Source of the DNA: Alitta virens | Lineage: Eukaryota > Annelida > Polychaeta > Phyllodocida > Nereididae | NCBI GenBank assembly: GCA_932294295.1 | Contig: OW028583.1 | Location: 496,001-560,000 of the forward strand | Reading direction: 5' to 3' | DNA: 64,000 bases | Shown: positions 1 through 10,239 of the stretch, piece after piece | How the letters are laid out: each line of letters begins with the position of its first letter | Position numbering within the stretch: the stretch's first letter is position 1 | Notes under the pieces: generated by a model | The model's database searches: none | What the model saw: the letters and a program-made list of their open reading frames with translations, nothing else | What the model was told of the DNA's origin: nothing | Program-made: the position numbers and the translations under genes

Positions 1-376
1 GAAATGCAAGCTATACATTCTTCATGACACTATATAAATTATTAAGAAAAATTTAATGAGCAATGGCGTCTCCAGAACATAATAAAAACTGGCACGACAG
101 CCTATAAAAATTACATAATTTGTGTGTATACCACAATTTATGTCATACTAAAAGAAACCCCGAGCTAAATACAAGAAACATAGATAATAACATTTTTCGC
201 CAAAACCAAGGAAAGAAGGAAACTAAATATAAATCAAAATTCTAAAGCACCTGTTTTTTTTTTCTTATTTTCCATGCAAACACACATTTTAACACTAAAT
301 AAGGACAGTACATTCCACACACCAGATACTAAAAATAGAACTAGACAAAGCCAAATAAGGTCAAGAGAGAGCAGAC

Positions 377-3300
377 CTGGTGCTGATTGGCCAGGTACAG
401 ATGATTGACAGGCGTCCAGCGTCCTAGCTCCGCCCACTTCAGCCATTGCATCAGGTTGAGGGGTGGAGCTTGCTGGGGCACTGGTGGGATTTTCAGTTTC
501 AGGGGCACCAATGGGGTTTTCAAAGCCAGGTGCCACTTCTAGACAAGCATCATAGAAACAATTCCGATAATAATAATTTTGAGATTCATTTGAGCATTAA
601 TTAGTAAATTTTATGCTGAGGCAAATGTTCCATTTATTCCGAACTACAATTCCTTTCTTTCAAATATACGATCTTATAAGTAACAACTTACTAACAAGCA
701 TTAATTTGAACAGTTCATGAAGACAGAAATTTACGAGAGAGAATTTAAAGGAAAGATCACACCTCATGCTTTACCTAGCGGAAATTTCCTTACCCGTTAA
801 ACTCTCATCTTTCACACTTGATGCTGAACTTGAAGATTCCTTTGCCTGTGAAAGAAAAAAATTGAATCAAGTGGTAAACATGCCAAAATCCAGCTTGACA
901 AAGATATACGCAGACCGCACTCTATTGATGACCGAAGCTTGAACACTTTGATCAAATGACTAAATAAGCTTTTAACAGTTAGAGGATATTTGGAGAGGAC
1001 AGAATTTCTACCAACACGATGAGTAAGAGCTGCTCCATTTAAAAAGAAGAGAGGGGGGTGGAAAGGAAAATTTCAGACCCCCTCCAACCACTCTTTTTTC
1101 TACATTAAGATATTAAGAAAATACTGGTCAACCACCCCCTTCCCCTCTTTTTCTCAATTGGCAACCCCATTCCCCTGCTTTTCCAAAACCTTCCTGTCCA
1201 CCCTCCCTTTTTAAATGGAACAGTCCCAACTAGAACTAGACTAAGATTTACCACCAAAACAAATAAAGCATAATATGAAGTCCTCATCTTAGGCTCGTAA
1301 AGTCAGAAATTTCTATTTGGTTAATGTATACGCAACAAGACGGCTAAATCTCAATTTGCAAAAGCTTTCAAGAAATACAGCATCGTGAAGTTGATTCCTC
1401 TTGATTATAGGATGAAACTAAATGTCAAGAAATGAAGTTATTACAAAGATTTATTTGCAGTTAATTATTAGGGCTGTACACTGGTTCTCGATATACCGTT
1501 TGCACCGGTACAAGGATAACGATACTGGTATTGATAATCATTATTTATAATAACGATACAAATAAACTATGTACAGAGTGGCGTTTTTGGGAAAACAAGA
1601 CACCAGCTACCAAGATGTTCAAGTGATTTTGAAGAAAAACATCATCCCAGCTTAATTGCAATGACATTAAGCAACAGACTGGAATTATTCCGTAAAGATT
1701 TATTCATGATATTTAATTATTTGTCATTACTGCAGGCTTTGTTTATTTCTCCCATTGATATAACTTAACAATACGTATCATGATACATATCGTATCGGTA
1801 TCACTGTATCGTGACACCTATCGCATCGTTTTAAAGATATTTAATATAAGTGTGTACAACTAAATTTTCTTAGGCCACGGTTTTTTGATCTTATGTTTCT
1901 CGGAACTTTCTTGGACCGTTTTTGATGAGACGGTCGGTCGGAAAATAAAAAAAATAGAAAATTTACTTTAAATTTACTCCCTGTGCAATTGTTGATTTAT
2001 TAATTGAGCGGCATTGCAAAAGTTTGGCCGGCGGTGTCGAGAAACGAAAGATCAAAAAACCGTGGCCTTAGTAACAATAGTCAAAATTTCTTACTGGACT
2101 TCTGGGCTCTCCCTCTGATATAGACGTTGCAGGTGAATCAGCACCTTTAGACAAATCCTTGTCTTTCTTCTTCGCTTTGAAAATTCCTCCAATAAGCAGT
2201 TTGCTCTTCTTCTTTGGTGGTGCATTTGGGAGCGGACTCGAGTCGGACGGCGGTCGTTTCTTACTTTTTGAAGGTCCGGGAGTTTCCTCGTCAGCTTCTA
2301 CTAAAAAAACGACAAATAAAAATAAATTGGTAGATAAATAAAAGTACAATTACTTAAAATTTTCACAGTAGAACCTCATCATTAGCATCAGTGCTCACTT
2401 AGCGGGTCACGATAAGATGGTGTTAATTTGTAATTAACAATAACGTCTGGTATAATATTCAATCCAATTTTTGGTGATCTTTTAATGGTCGTATTCTTAG
2501 TGCATATGATACTGCTTGTATTCACAAATTCACCTATTATCGTACAACTCTACCAGTTTGCGATTTTGGCCGAAATCAAGCTCTCTAAAAGATGAACAAG
2601 ACAAATGGATCATTGATCATAATTAATCTCATCCCAAAAGCACACGTTAAAGCTAAATATGGAAAGCAAGATTTACAGGTGCAACTAGGCAAATAAGCAG
2701 TGCTACATTTGGCAAAAATATGGAAATAATCGATGCTTAATTCCAGCATAATATAGTATAGAGATAATGTAGCGGGTAGCAGAATTTGTATTAATCACTT
2801 TCGCCATAAATAATATATTCACAAATAGTGCGGAGGCAAGAGGATGACATACATATCCCCAAAAATGCTGCATTACTCGTAAAAAGCATAATACAAGGGA
2901 ATGGAATCATCAAGAAGCAAAGAAATAAGATATAACAGCACACCACAGCGGGAAGTCGACCAACTAATCTGAATATAGCACAAAGCAGTGTATGGGAGAA
3001 TGACGAAGGCCACTTGCAAAAGACTCGCATAAAATGCAATCGACCAACTCTTTGTGTGTGTAATATATACAGCAAGACCAGCAGGAAACAACGCTTCTAA
3101 CCATCAATAGCTCTAACTTCCAAACGCTCGAATGTCACAGATTGTGTCTTCATTATTTAATAAAACCTCAATAAAACTCTTATGTACTGAAAAGTGCAAG
3201 ATGGCCCTAAGACATGATGCCAAAGTTATTTACGAACTGAGTGATGTCAGAGACAATTTGTCAGAAACTGTACTTGAACCAACAGAGGTTCGCCAAATGA

Positions 3301-6300
3301 TATTTGAACTTTCCGTAAATTGAATTTCATTTTTCTTGACATATAATTTCACGTGTACTATTATATATGTACGAATAAATAATATATATATTAGGCACAC
3401 TCATTCAATACGTATACAACTGTTTCGCACACTTCTCTCTAAGTACAAGACTGAGAAAGCATAGCAAGAAAGCATTACGTCACTCGACAAACATTTAAAA
3501 CCCATAATTCATGGCTTATGTCTATTTTTACCTGCGGAGTTGTATCTCTCCGAGCGTTCTCTTTTAAACTTTTTAACCCCTGCAAGAAAAATCCTGTTTA
3601 CTGACTATATAGAAGAGTTTTTGAAAATAGGCATGAAGCTGAAGCAAAAAAGTTAAATCACATTTTAAAGTTCTTAAAAGTCTGTGAAGAAAGTTACTGA
3701 ATCAAAACTCCAATCCTGTTAGGGGAATTCAAATCGAAATAAGAAATTATTTTGTTATATTATAACCTTTAAGTCATACAAGGAAATAAATAGCAACATT
3801 TGCTCCCCAATTACAGCAGTTTTCGAGGGGGTTTCGCTGACTGGACCATCAGAAAACCATTTAGAGACAGTTAAAAAGTTCGATTAGAAGAGGGTGAAAT
3901 CACAAGTCCAACATCTGTGAGGTCATTAACCGACATATAGTGCAGTGAATGGGGTCATCTGGTCTAGGAGAATATGAAAATAGCATTGGGCCATTTGGGG
4001 TTGTGGGATGAACATGTGCCAAATGGCGTAAAACTGAGGGTCCTAACGTCAATTTAATGACATAAACCAGGCCTTATCTACTTTTTGATCAAATGGCGTA
4101 AAAATGAGGGTCCTAACGTCAATTTAATGACATAAACAAGGCCTTATCTACTTTTTGATCGGTCTCCAAAAGTTGTTCTAAAGATTCAGTCAGCGAAGCC
4201 CCTTCGAAAACTGCTGTAAGTCTTTATCACATAGACTTGAAAAAGACACGTTTTAATGGCACAGCTATCAATATATCTCCTTAAATAGATTCTCATAACT
4301 CCCAAGTTTCAGAAACTGGTTTGCCGGTCACCCCCCGAGTGAGGCCGGTGGTCCACAGGCGCCTGGGCGACCCCTGGAAGCTCTGGCATCTTAGACTAAG
4401 GTGATCTGTGGTACATTTTACTTTATGGAACTTAAATTGTATTGTTTAATTTGCTATCCACAATTGCGCAATAGATCTTATTACTACCTTTAAACACCAA
4501 CCATAACCATGTAAACTGAGCATGGTGCCAAAAAAGCGTCTTCCACTAATGTTTGCTTGTCAGAGGGTTTTGACATTAAATGCTGGTCAAACCCGCCACA
4601 TGAGGGTCACTTGGGAGATACGGATTCTGCAGTTGTGCACACGGTCAATAGCAAAAGTCAATAACCAATAAGGATCATTTGCATCAATTTCTTCACCTTC
4701 AGTATCTGAACTTTGCACTTCTCTTGAATCCTCTTTCTCAGAACCTTCTCCGTCCCCTTTCCGACCTCCAGCGGGCAACAATCCTTTCAGTTTAGACTTC
4801 TTGATCGGGGGAGGTAATATACCCGCTTGCTGATACTGAAAAGAACAAGAGCAGACCTTCAATAATAGGATGTCATTCGCTGAATTTGAACACCTGAGCA
4901 GTTACAACATCCCATCAGTTTTGATGGTTTAGTGAAAATTTGGTTATGGGCCAGCTCTAGTGCAATACTGCTTGAAAAATCAAATTTTTGACTCTATATA
5001 TGAAGATATAAAATTAGCCACAAAAGTGGATTGATGGCAATTCGGGTATAGTGCAGTATAGCGGACCCAAATGAATGCCCATATTTGGCGTCCATTAAAT
5101 ATAAAAAAATATCACTTTTTTTGCCAAAATTTGATCTATCACAGAAGAGGAATAATATTTGCGTGGCACAGCAGGGGTTTGGAGGCGGCAGCCCCCGATA
5201 AAAAAGATAAAATAAACGATGTCTTGTCTTGAAAATGAAAAGAGCGGTAGTTTTTTGTGACGTCATTTATTGAATTCAGGGATATGACGTCATAGGCATG
5301 ACAAAAAGGCTAGCTACATAAGGTCATAAATTTGGGTCCGCTAAACTGTACTTTTTCCGGCAATTCCTATATTAGTCTTCAGAGGGCACTTTTATTTTTG
5401 CGATATCATACAGAGTGATACAGAAATTGTTTAGCTCAGAAGAATCCTTTCCTATAGCGGCAGATTGCGCAAAGACAAAAACCACAAATGCCTCACCTCA
5501 GCCTGTACTTCTGCTGACATCGTCTTCACATTAATTGGCTGGACGGTTTTCTTGAAGCCATCGTAAAACAGCACTTCATACGAACCTGAAATAAAATGCA
5601 GACTTAAACTGAAACCTTACACCATTGGTCTTTAATCCATTTCAACTCTTTAAGACCACTCTTAGCTAGAGCTAGGAATCGGTTCTCTTTCTGGCAATCG
5701 ATTATTCGGAAATGGCGGAAACCGATTATCAATTAATAATCGATTGTGTAATAAAACCCACACAAAGTATTAATTCAACGCCACGTCAATGAAATAGGAC
5801 TTTTTTCTTCACAAATACAACCATATTTACAATCTCAATTAGGCAAGAGGATTATTTTCTTACAAATCATAAGTACCTTCATTGCAACCCAGGTGACAGC
5901 ACATAACGGCGGTAGCCACCTGGTAGATTTTTGCAGCAAAATAAGTGATAATAAAGCCCACCATTCCTCGAAGTTACAAACAGTAATCGAGAAGCAAATA
6001 TTCAAAATTTCCATTCGATTAATCGAGAATCGCCGACCACTCTTCAATAGTCCATTTATCTTAGTTGGTGCACAAGTAATAACACAAGACACTCACCGTT
6101 TGAGTTGACGGTTAAAATTCGAGCAGCGTACAACCGACAATCTGTCCACTTGGCGAAGACACACTCATTAATTTTGTGTGCCTGGAAAGTTAAAATATTT
6201 GTTGTCATCAGTGTTCACATAATTTCTTCGTCGTAATATCACATATATATATTTTTTCAGGGGGGCAAAGCTAATTATTGCCACAACCACTTACGGCTCT

Positions 6301-8938
6301 GGCCACGCCCCGGGTCCGGGTCACTCTCTCCTTCCTTTCGGAATGCCTAACGGTCGCCCTTAATCGGTCACTCTCCATGCTTAGGATTTCGTCGTAACGA
6401 GAATTCCAACCCTCGAAATGAATGTGCACCTCCTGGGCAATTTCATCCACTTCCGTGATTCTAGCAGGGTACCTGCGGAAGGAAGATAAATAAATAGGGT
6501 GAATGAACCCTAACATCGATAGCATGGTGGACTGTATGATGACTGCAGAAGAAGAATACTTGGGAGCTGGCTATCATGGCTGTGTACAGTGACAGCAACA
6601 CTAGACTGCTTGGCCATTTCGCGTTATCATTGGTATTGGCAGTGTGCTCCCCAGGGAGTTGAGAAAGACTCATGCTTGAACAGGTGGGTACACAGTAGTC
6701 AGAACATATATGTACATATTCAAATAGTTGAAAATCACCTTATTCAACCAAGGCACACTAAATTTGTGTACGCTAATACTTCTATCAGGAATTAATTACA
6801 AAATATAAATCATACATTGAGAGCACATACAGACCAAAACATGTGAAACAATGAATTTGGCATCATCATCCATTGTTAAGTATTGTCACATCATCACTTG
6901 GTTTGTTTACAAGGTAAGTTTTTGATGGTATGATAAACTCTATTTTAGCATTTATCGTAAATTAATAGTAAATTTTTGTGCACAAACGGGCATGTAATGG
7001 TAAAAAATATCATGAGACAAGAAGGGAGCACTGGTTTACATAATTATTTGAATGTTCCAAATCTAGAGACATACCAGCCTTAAGTGAGCCATCAATAGTG
7101 CTGAACACCAACTATCCTTATCTTTACCCAGACATGTCTCTGGTAATGCAAGTCCCAATAATGATCAATGACTATTAGTAGACAATTACAAACAGTTTAT
7201 ACTGTACTGTGCATTGCATTTATATCACCAACAAATATAGTCCTAGAGTACAACAACCCACTGAATAACCTACTGTCCAGTATTTGGACAGCGAGTAAGT
7301 GGGTCAATAATTAAGAGGATTAACAATGAGTATCAATGATTACATAAGAGTCCAGGTTGCACAGCTACACTATACACATATCTGTATATTATACAACAGA
7401 GTATTAACACCCACTTAATCAGAGTCCGGTAAATGACAGCAGTTACTCAGGCAGAACATTCTATTATATATATATGTATCATGTATCCGTTATGCATGAT
7501 TGGCGTCAAATCGTAAAGCACCAAGTAATAAGAGCTCTATCAAAATATTGTGTAACCAACCAGAGCTTCCCGGAGCCGTACTTCGGGTGAGGAGGCCAGC
7601 AGGGGGTTAAGGTACTTCCCCCACATACTTTTATTGTGATTGATTTTTTGGTAGGAGCCTAGGAGACCTAAAAATCATGCATTAGTGTAAGTGACATTAC
7701 AGGGTGGCTGTCACTTCCTTGAGGTCAAATTTTAGACCTTTTTAGAACTTTCCAAGGCCAGAATTTTCAAATTTTAATACCACATTATTGGCACACCAAA
7801 AGATGAACTATCTAAATACAAGATTGGCAAACCTGAAGAAATGTTTTCTGATTTTATAACTGATTATTCTCACGACTGTGACTTTAAATTGCTACCACTA
7901 TTCAACTCCAATAATGGAATTTCTGCCTAAAAATATGAAAAACTGTATTTAAGACTTTAAAAAACTTCTCAATGATGCATGCCATTGCGCAGCCACCCAG
8001 GATAAAAAAAAGAAAAATATATATAGCAATATGAACACATACCATTTTCCCATAAAATCCTTGGCTTCAACCTTGCTCCCAGCTCGCCAGAATAATCCCG
8101 GTCGTTGAGGGAGTCTGGACAACGACAGATTACTCAAACTCGGCGAGGGTGAAGGAGTGCTGTCCACTGACCGTCTGCTTAACCGAGGGGGAGGGGTTCC
8201 ACTTTGCGACCGGGGCGTAGAAGGCGTGGAATCCACAGACTCATTAGGTGAGAGCGTCCGTGACTTCCTCGACCTATTACAGACAATAACATACTTGACA
8301 TAAAATTCAAGACATTTTCAAGGCTTGAAGACAAAAAATTAAGACCTTATAATCGGCAAAACGACAAATACTCCAACTTTCTACATTTCTTTATAGAACA
8401 CTTGACAGGGTTACATCTTTCGGTCTACATATGACAATAGCAGGAACAATCTGAGGCCAGCCTTAAAAATATTTCTGTTGCGGGTTAGTACATGACACTT
8501 GAAAAACCTAACAGGTTGGTAGGATTTTTTTTTTTTACCTGGGAAGATTCAACTAACGGACAGGGCCCTGTGCTACTGCAAAAATAGGCCCGGGGAAATT
8601 TGAGGACTACAAAAAAAGAAAAAAAATTATAAAAAAAATTTAAGGCGAAGGAAACAATTTTTCATATGCACTGATATATGATATGTTCTAACAGTAATAT
8701 TTTTAAGAACGGCCTGAGCTTTAAACTGGCAGTATAAATAACACCTAAATATTTAATTTATAGCAACTGTTCATAGTCAAATTCTTGGATTTATAGTTTC
8801 TGCAGACAGTTAAATAATTTAGGCGTCTTTGCATGCAATTAAATACAAAGCAAACCTACAAATATAATTCTTTCCTTACCTTCTGTCCCTCCCTTCTCTC
8901 TCTTTATGTTCAATCTCTCCAGGAATATCAGCCATCAT
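377..8938 (-). CDS. PHF20: PHF20/PHF20L1-like tandem-Tudor chromatin reader, 5' part (runs off left edge)
   Basis: Ten coding exons on the minus strand: 8938-8880, 8273-8043, 6472-6295, 6181-6097, 5585-5497, 4835-4697, 3579-3532, 2300-2095, 845-794, 538-377; all junctions are GT-AG and phases agree. This gives 416 codons with no stop; the rest lies left of the window. A Ser/Pro-rich basic N-terminus (about residues 20-80) precedes a first Tudor/MBT-like domain (about 82-150; GSKVEAKDFMGKWYPARI, then HFEGWNSRYDEI) and a second Tudor domain (about 159-212; NECVFAKWTDCRLYAARI, then FYDG). This order and these motifs match vertebrate PHF20 and PHF20L1, which read methyl-lysine; PHF20 is a subunit of the MOF-NSL acetyltransferase complex. 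After the Tudor pair come acidic and Lys-rich linkers (KKRPP, PPKKKSK). The start is ATGATG at 8938. PHF20 and PHF20L1 cannot be told apart; the gene probably predates their split. The PHD finger expected downstream is not in the window. Confidence 0.87.
1027..1227. mobile_element. Miniature inverted-repeat element, family M1
   Basis: Ends GAGCTGCTCCATTTAAAAAG and CTTTTTAAATGGAACAGTCCC form a terminal inverted repeat. The inside is strand-biased, with runs of G on one side and C on the other, and includes the family tag TACTGGTCAACC. In a PHF20-like intron. Confidence 0.8.
1870..2071. mobile_element. Miniature inverted-repeat element M7 with ~23-bp ends
   Basis: TTAGGCCACGGTTTTTTGAT at the left and ATCAAAAAACCGTGGCCTTA at the right are near-perfect inverted repeats. 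About 200 bp, single copy here; 24 bp from a PHF20-like exon. Confidence 0.8.
3813..4217. mobile_element. Inverted-repeat element M8 with internal 70-bp tandem duplication
   Basis: ACAGCAGTTTTCGAGGGGGT, then TTCGCTGACTG, mirrors CAGTCAGCGAAGCCCC, then TTCGAAAACTGCTGT. Inside, 4021-4090 is repeated at 4091-4160 with two mismatches. PHF20-like intron. Confidence 0.8.
5049..5352. mobile_element. Miniature inverted-repeat element, family M2
   Basis: TAGTGCAGTATAGCGGACCC at the left, complement GGGTCCGCTAAACTGTAC at the right; inside TTTGGCGTCCATTAAATAT and GGCGGCAGCCCCC. PHF20-like intron; orientation opposite to the copies at 20281 and 24154. Confidence 0.85.
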
Positions 8939-9153
8939 CCGTTACCTGAAACTGTCAACGATGACATTACAAATTTACTGCGCATGCCTCGTCGGAGGCA
9001 GGATGTAAACAAGTCGATTGTCAACAAACAGCTGTCAAACGATTTGACGAAACTTCGGCAAGTGACTTAGATGATCAGGATGAGGGCATTGCAAATGACA
9101 GTGACCTGGCAGGGAGCCAGGATGAATATGCATCTTCTCAGCTTGGATTCAAG

Positions 9154-10239
9154 GTGAACAAAGGTGATATAGTGGTGAATGAACTCCTGTGCTATGTAGT
9201 GGCAAAAATCTCTGTGATCCCCCGGGATGAATTATGCAAGCTTGTTGCTGATTTCTATGGTGAAGCACTGCATGAATCTGCCAGTCTTCTACACAAGAAA
9301 GTGAACGATCTTGGACGTCTAAAGACCAGAAAAGGCGACAACCGCTTCTTTGCCTATGCCAGAGATATATATGATGACCTGCAAAATTGTATGAACAAAG
9401 GATGGTCTATCCCAAAGTTTGTTGCAGCTGACTTACATAATATGCCTGCCATAGACATTGATAGGGTGGATGCAGCATCACTTGCCACTCAGGTCAGTGA
9501 GCTACGGAGGAAAATGAATGGTGACACTTCGACATGCGAAGGGAATTGTCCCGCCATACTAGAACTGAAACAAGTCAGAGAGCAGCTCCGCTACCTGACA
9601 AACACTGTCACTCAGCTCTGTGAGAACATGAAAAGTCCTTCCGAGTCCCCCAGATTATACAGCAAGGTTGTTGCCAATGATCTGAACCCCCCTCAACCAT
9701 GGACTGGATATACTGACTTACCATCTACAGAGGGGGCTGTGCAGAATCCCCTGAATGAAAACCGTCAAACAGAAACCTCTGTGAAGTCACCTACACATGC
9801 TACAGTTGCTAACTGGAAACTGAAACAGAGCAAAGGACCTCAGGAACAAAGAGTGGGTGATAGGCGTACCCAGCAGCAGAAGAACTTCGTGATAGGATCC
9901 CGATCCAGGCAAGGGAGACTGAAAGTGGCTCCAAAAAAGGCTGGAAAATACACCAGCGTCTTTGTTTCCAGGCTAGATGAGACAACCACCTCAGAGGATG
10001 TCATGACCGAATTGTCCCAGAATGGTGTAATCATCGACCATCTTGAATGTGAAAAATTGAAGACGAAGTACCCCGGTTATGCTTCATACCGTATTCATGG
10101 CAGATGTGAAGACCCCGACGTGCTGCTGCGACCTGATATGTGGGATGAAGGAGTGTTCGTCAAATGGTACAAAGTCAAGCAGCAGACCCCGCCCTCTGCT
10201 CACGCCCTTGATGCAGAAAATAACACTGGACTCGGATAA
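9154..10239 (+). CDS. LINE ORF1 protein (coiled coil plus RRM-like C-terminal region)
   Basis: A 361-codon frame starting at a GTG (9154). The frame is open back to 8965, just after an in-frame TGA, but holds no ATG upstream; the first in-frame ATG is internal, near residue 80. What is visible: a conserved-looking helical N-terminal region, a coiled-coil-like stretch (about residues 110-165, heptads such as VSELRRKM and VREQLRYL), a basic linker (RRTQQQKN, RSRQGRLK), then a compact domain beginning TSVFVSRLD at about residue 268 that looks RRM-like. This is the usual layout of ORF1 RNA chaperones of non-LTR elements. It lacks a CCHC knuckle. The true N-terminus is uncertain: an ATG at 8984 sits in another frame and would need a frameshift to join. 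Confidence 0.7.
   Translation: MNKGDIVVNELLCYVVAKISVIPRDELCKLVADFYGEALHESASLLHKKVNDLGRLKTRKGDNRFFAYARDIYDDLQNCMNKGWSIPKFVAADLHNMPAIDIDRVDAASLATQVSELRRKMNGDTSTCEGNCPAILELKQVREQLRYLTNTVTQLCENMKSPSESPRLYSKVVANDLNPPQPWTGYTDLPSTEGAVQNPLNENRQTETSVKSPTHATVANWKLKQSKGPQEQRVGDRRTQQQKNFVIGSRSRQGRLKVAPKKAGKYTSVFVSRLDETTTSEDVMTELSQNGVIIDHLECEKLKTKYPGYASYRIHGRCEDPDVLLRPDMWDEGVFVKWYKVKQQTPPSAHALDAENNTGLG

Noticed and set aside
1490..1830. TATCG-rich stretch with GTATCATGATAC-like palindromes, possibly a transposon.
   Set aside because: Short palindromes are clear but no consistent ends or second copy were found in the window.
4587..4696. Continuation of the PHF20-like exon frame past 4697 (…DANDPYWLL…).
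   Set aside because: The GAAG|GTGAAG donor at 4697 joins in phase to exons 3579-3532 and 2300-2095, while the read-through ends in a stop with no family similarity.
5670..6040. Possible further inverted-repeat element around AATCGATTA / TAATCGA motifs.
   Set aside because: The ends match only loosely and I could not fix boundaries; it may be chance similarity of AT-rich motifs.
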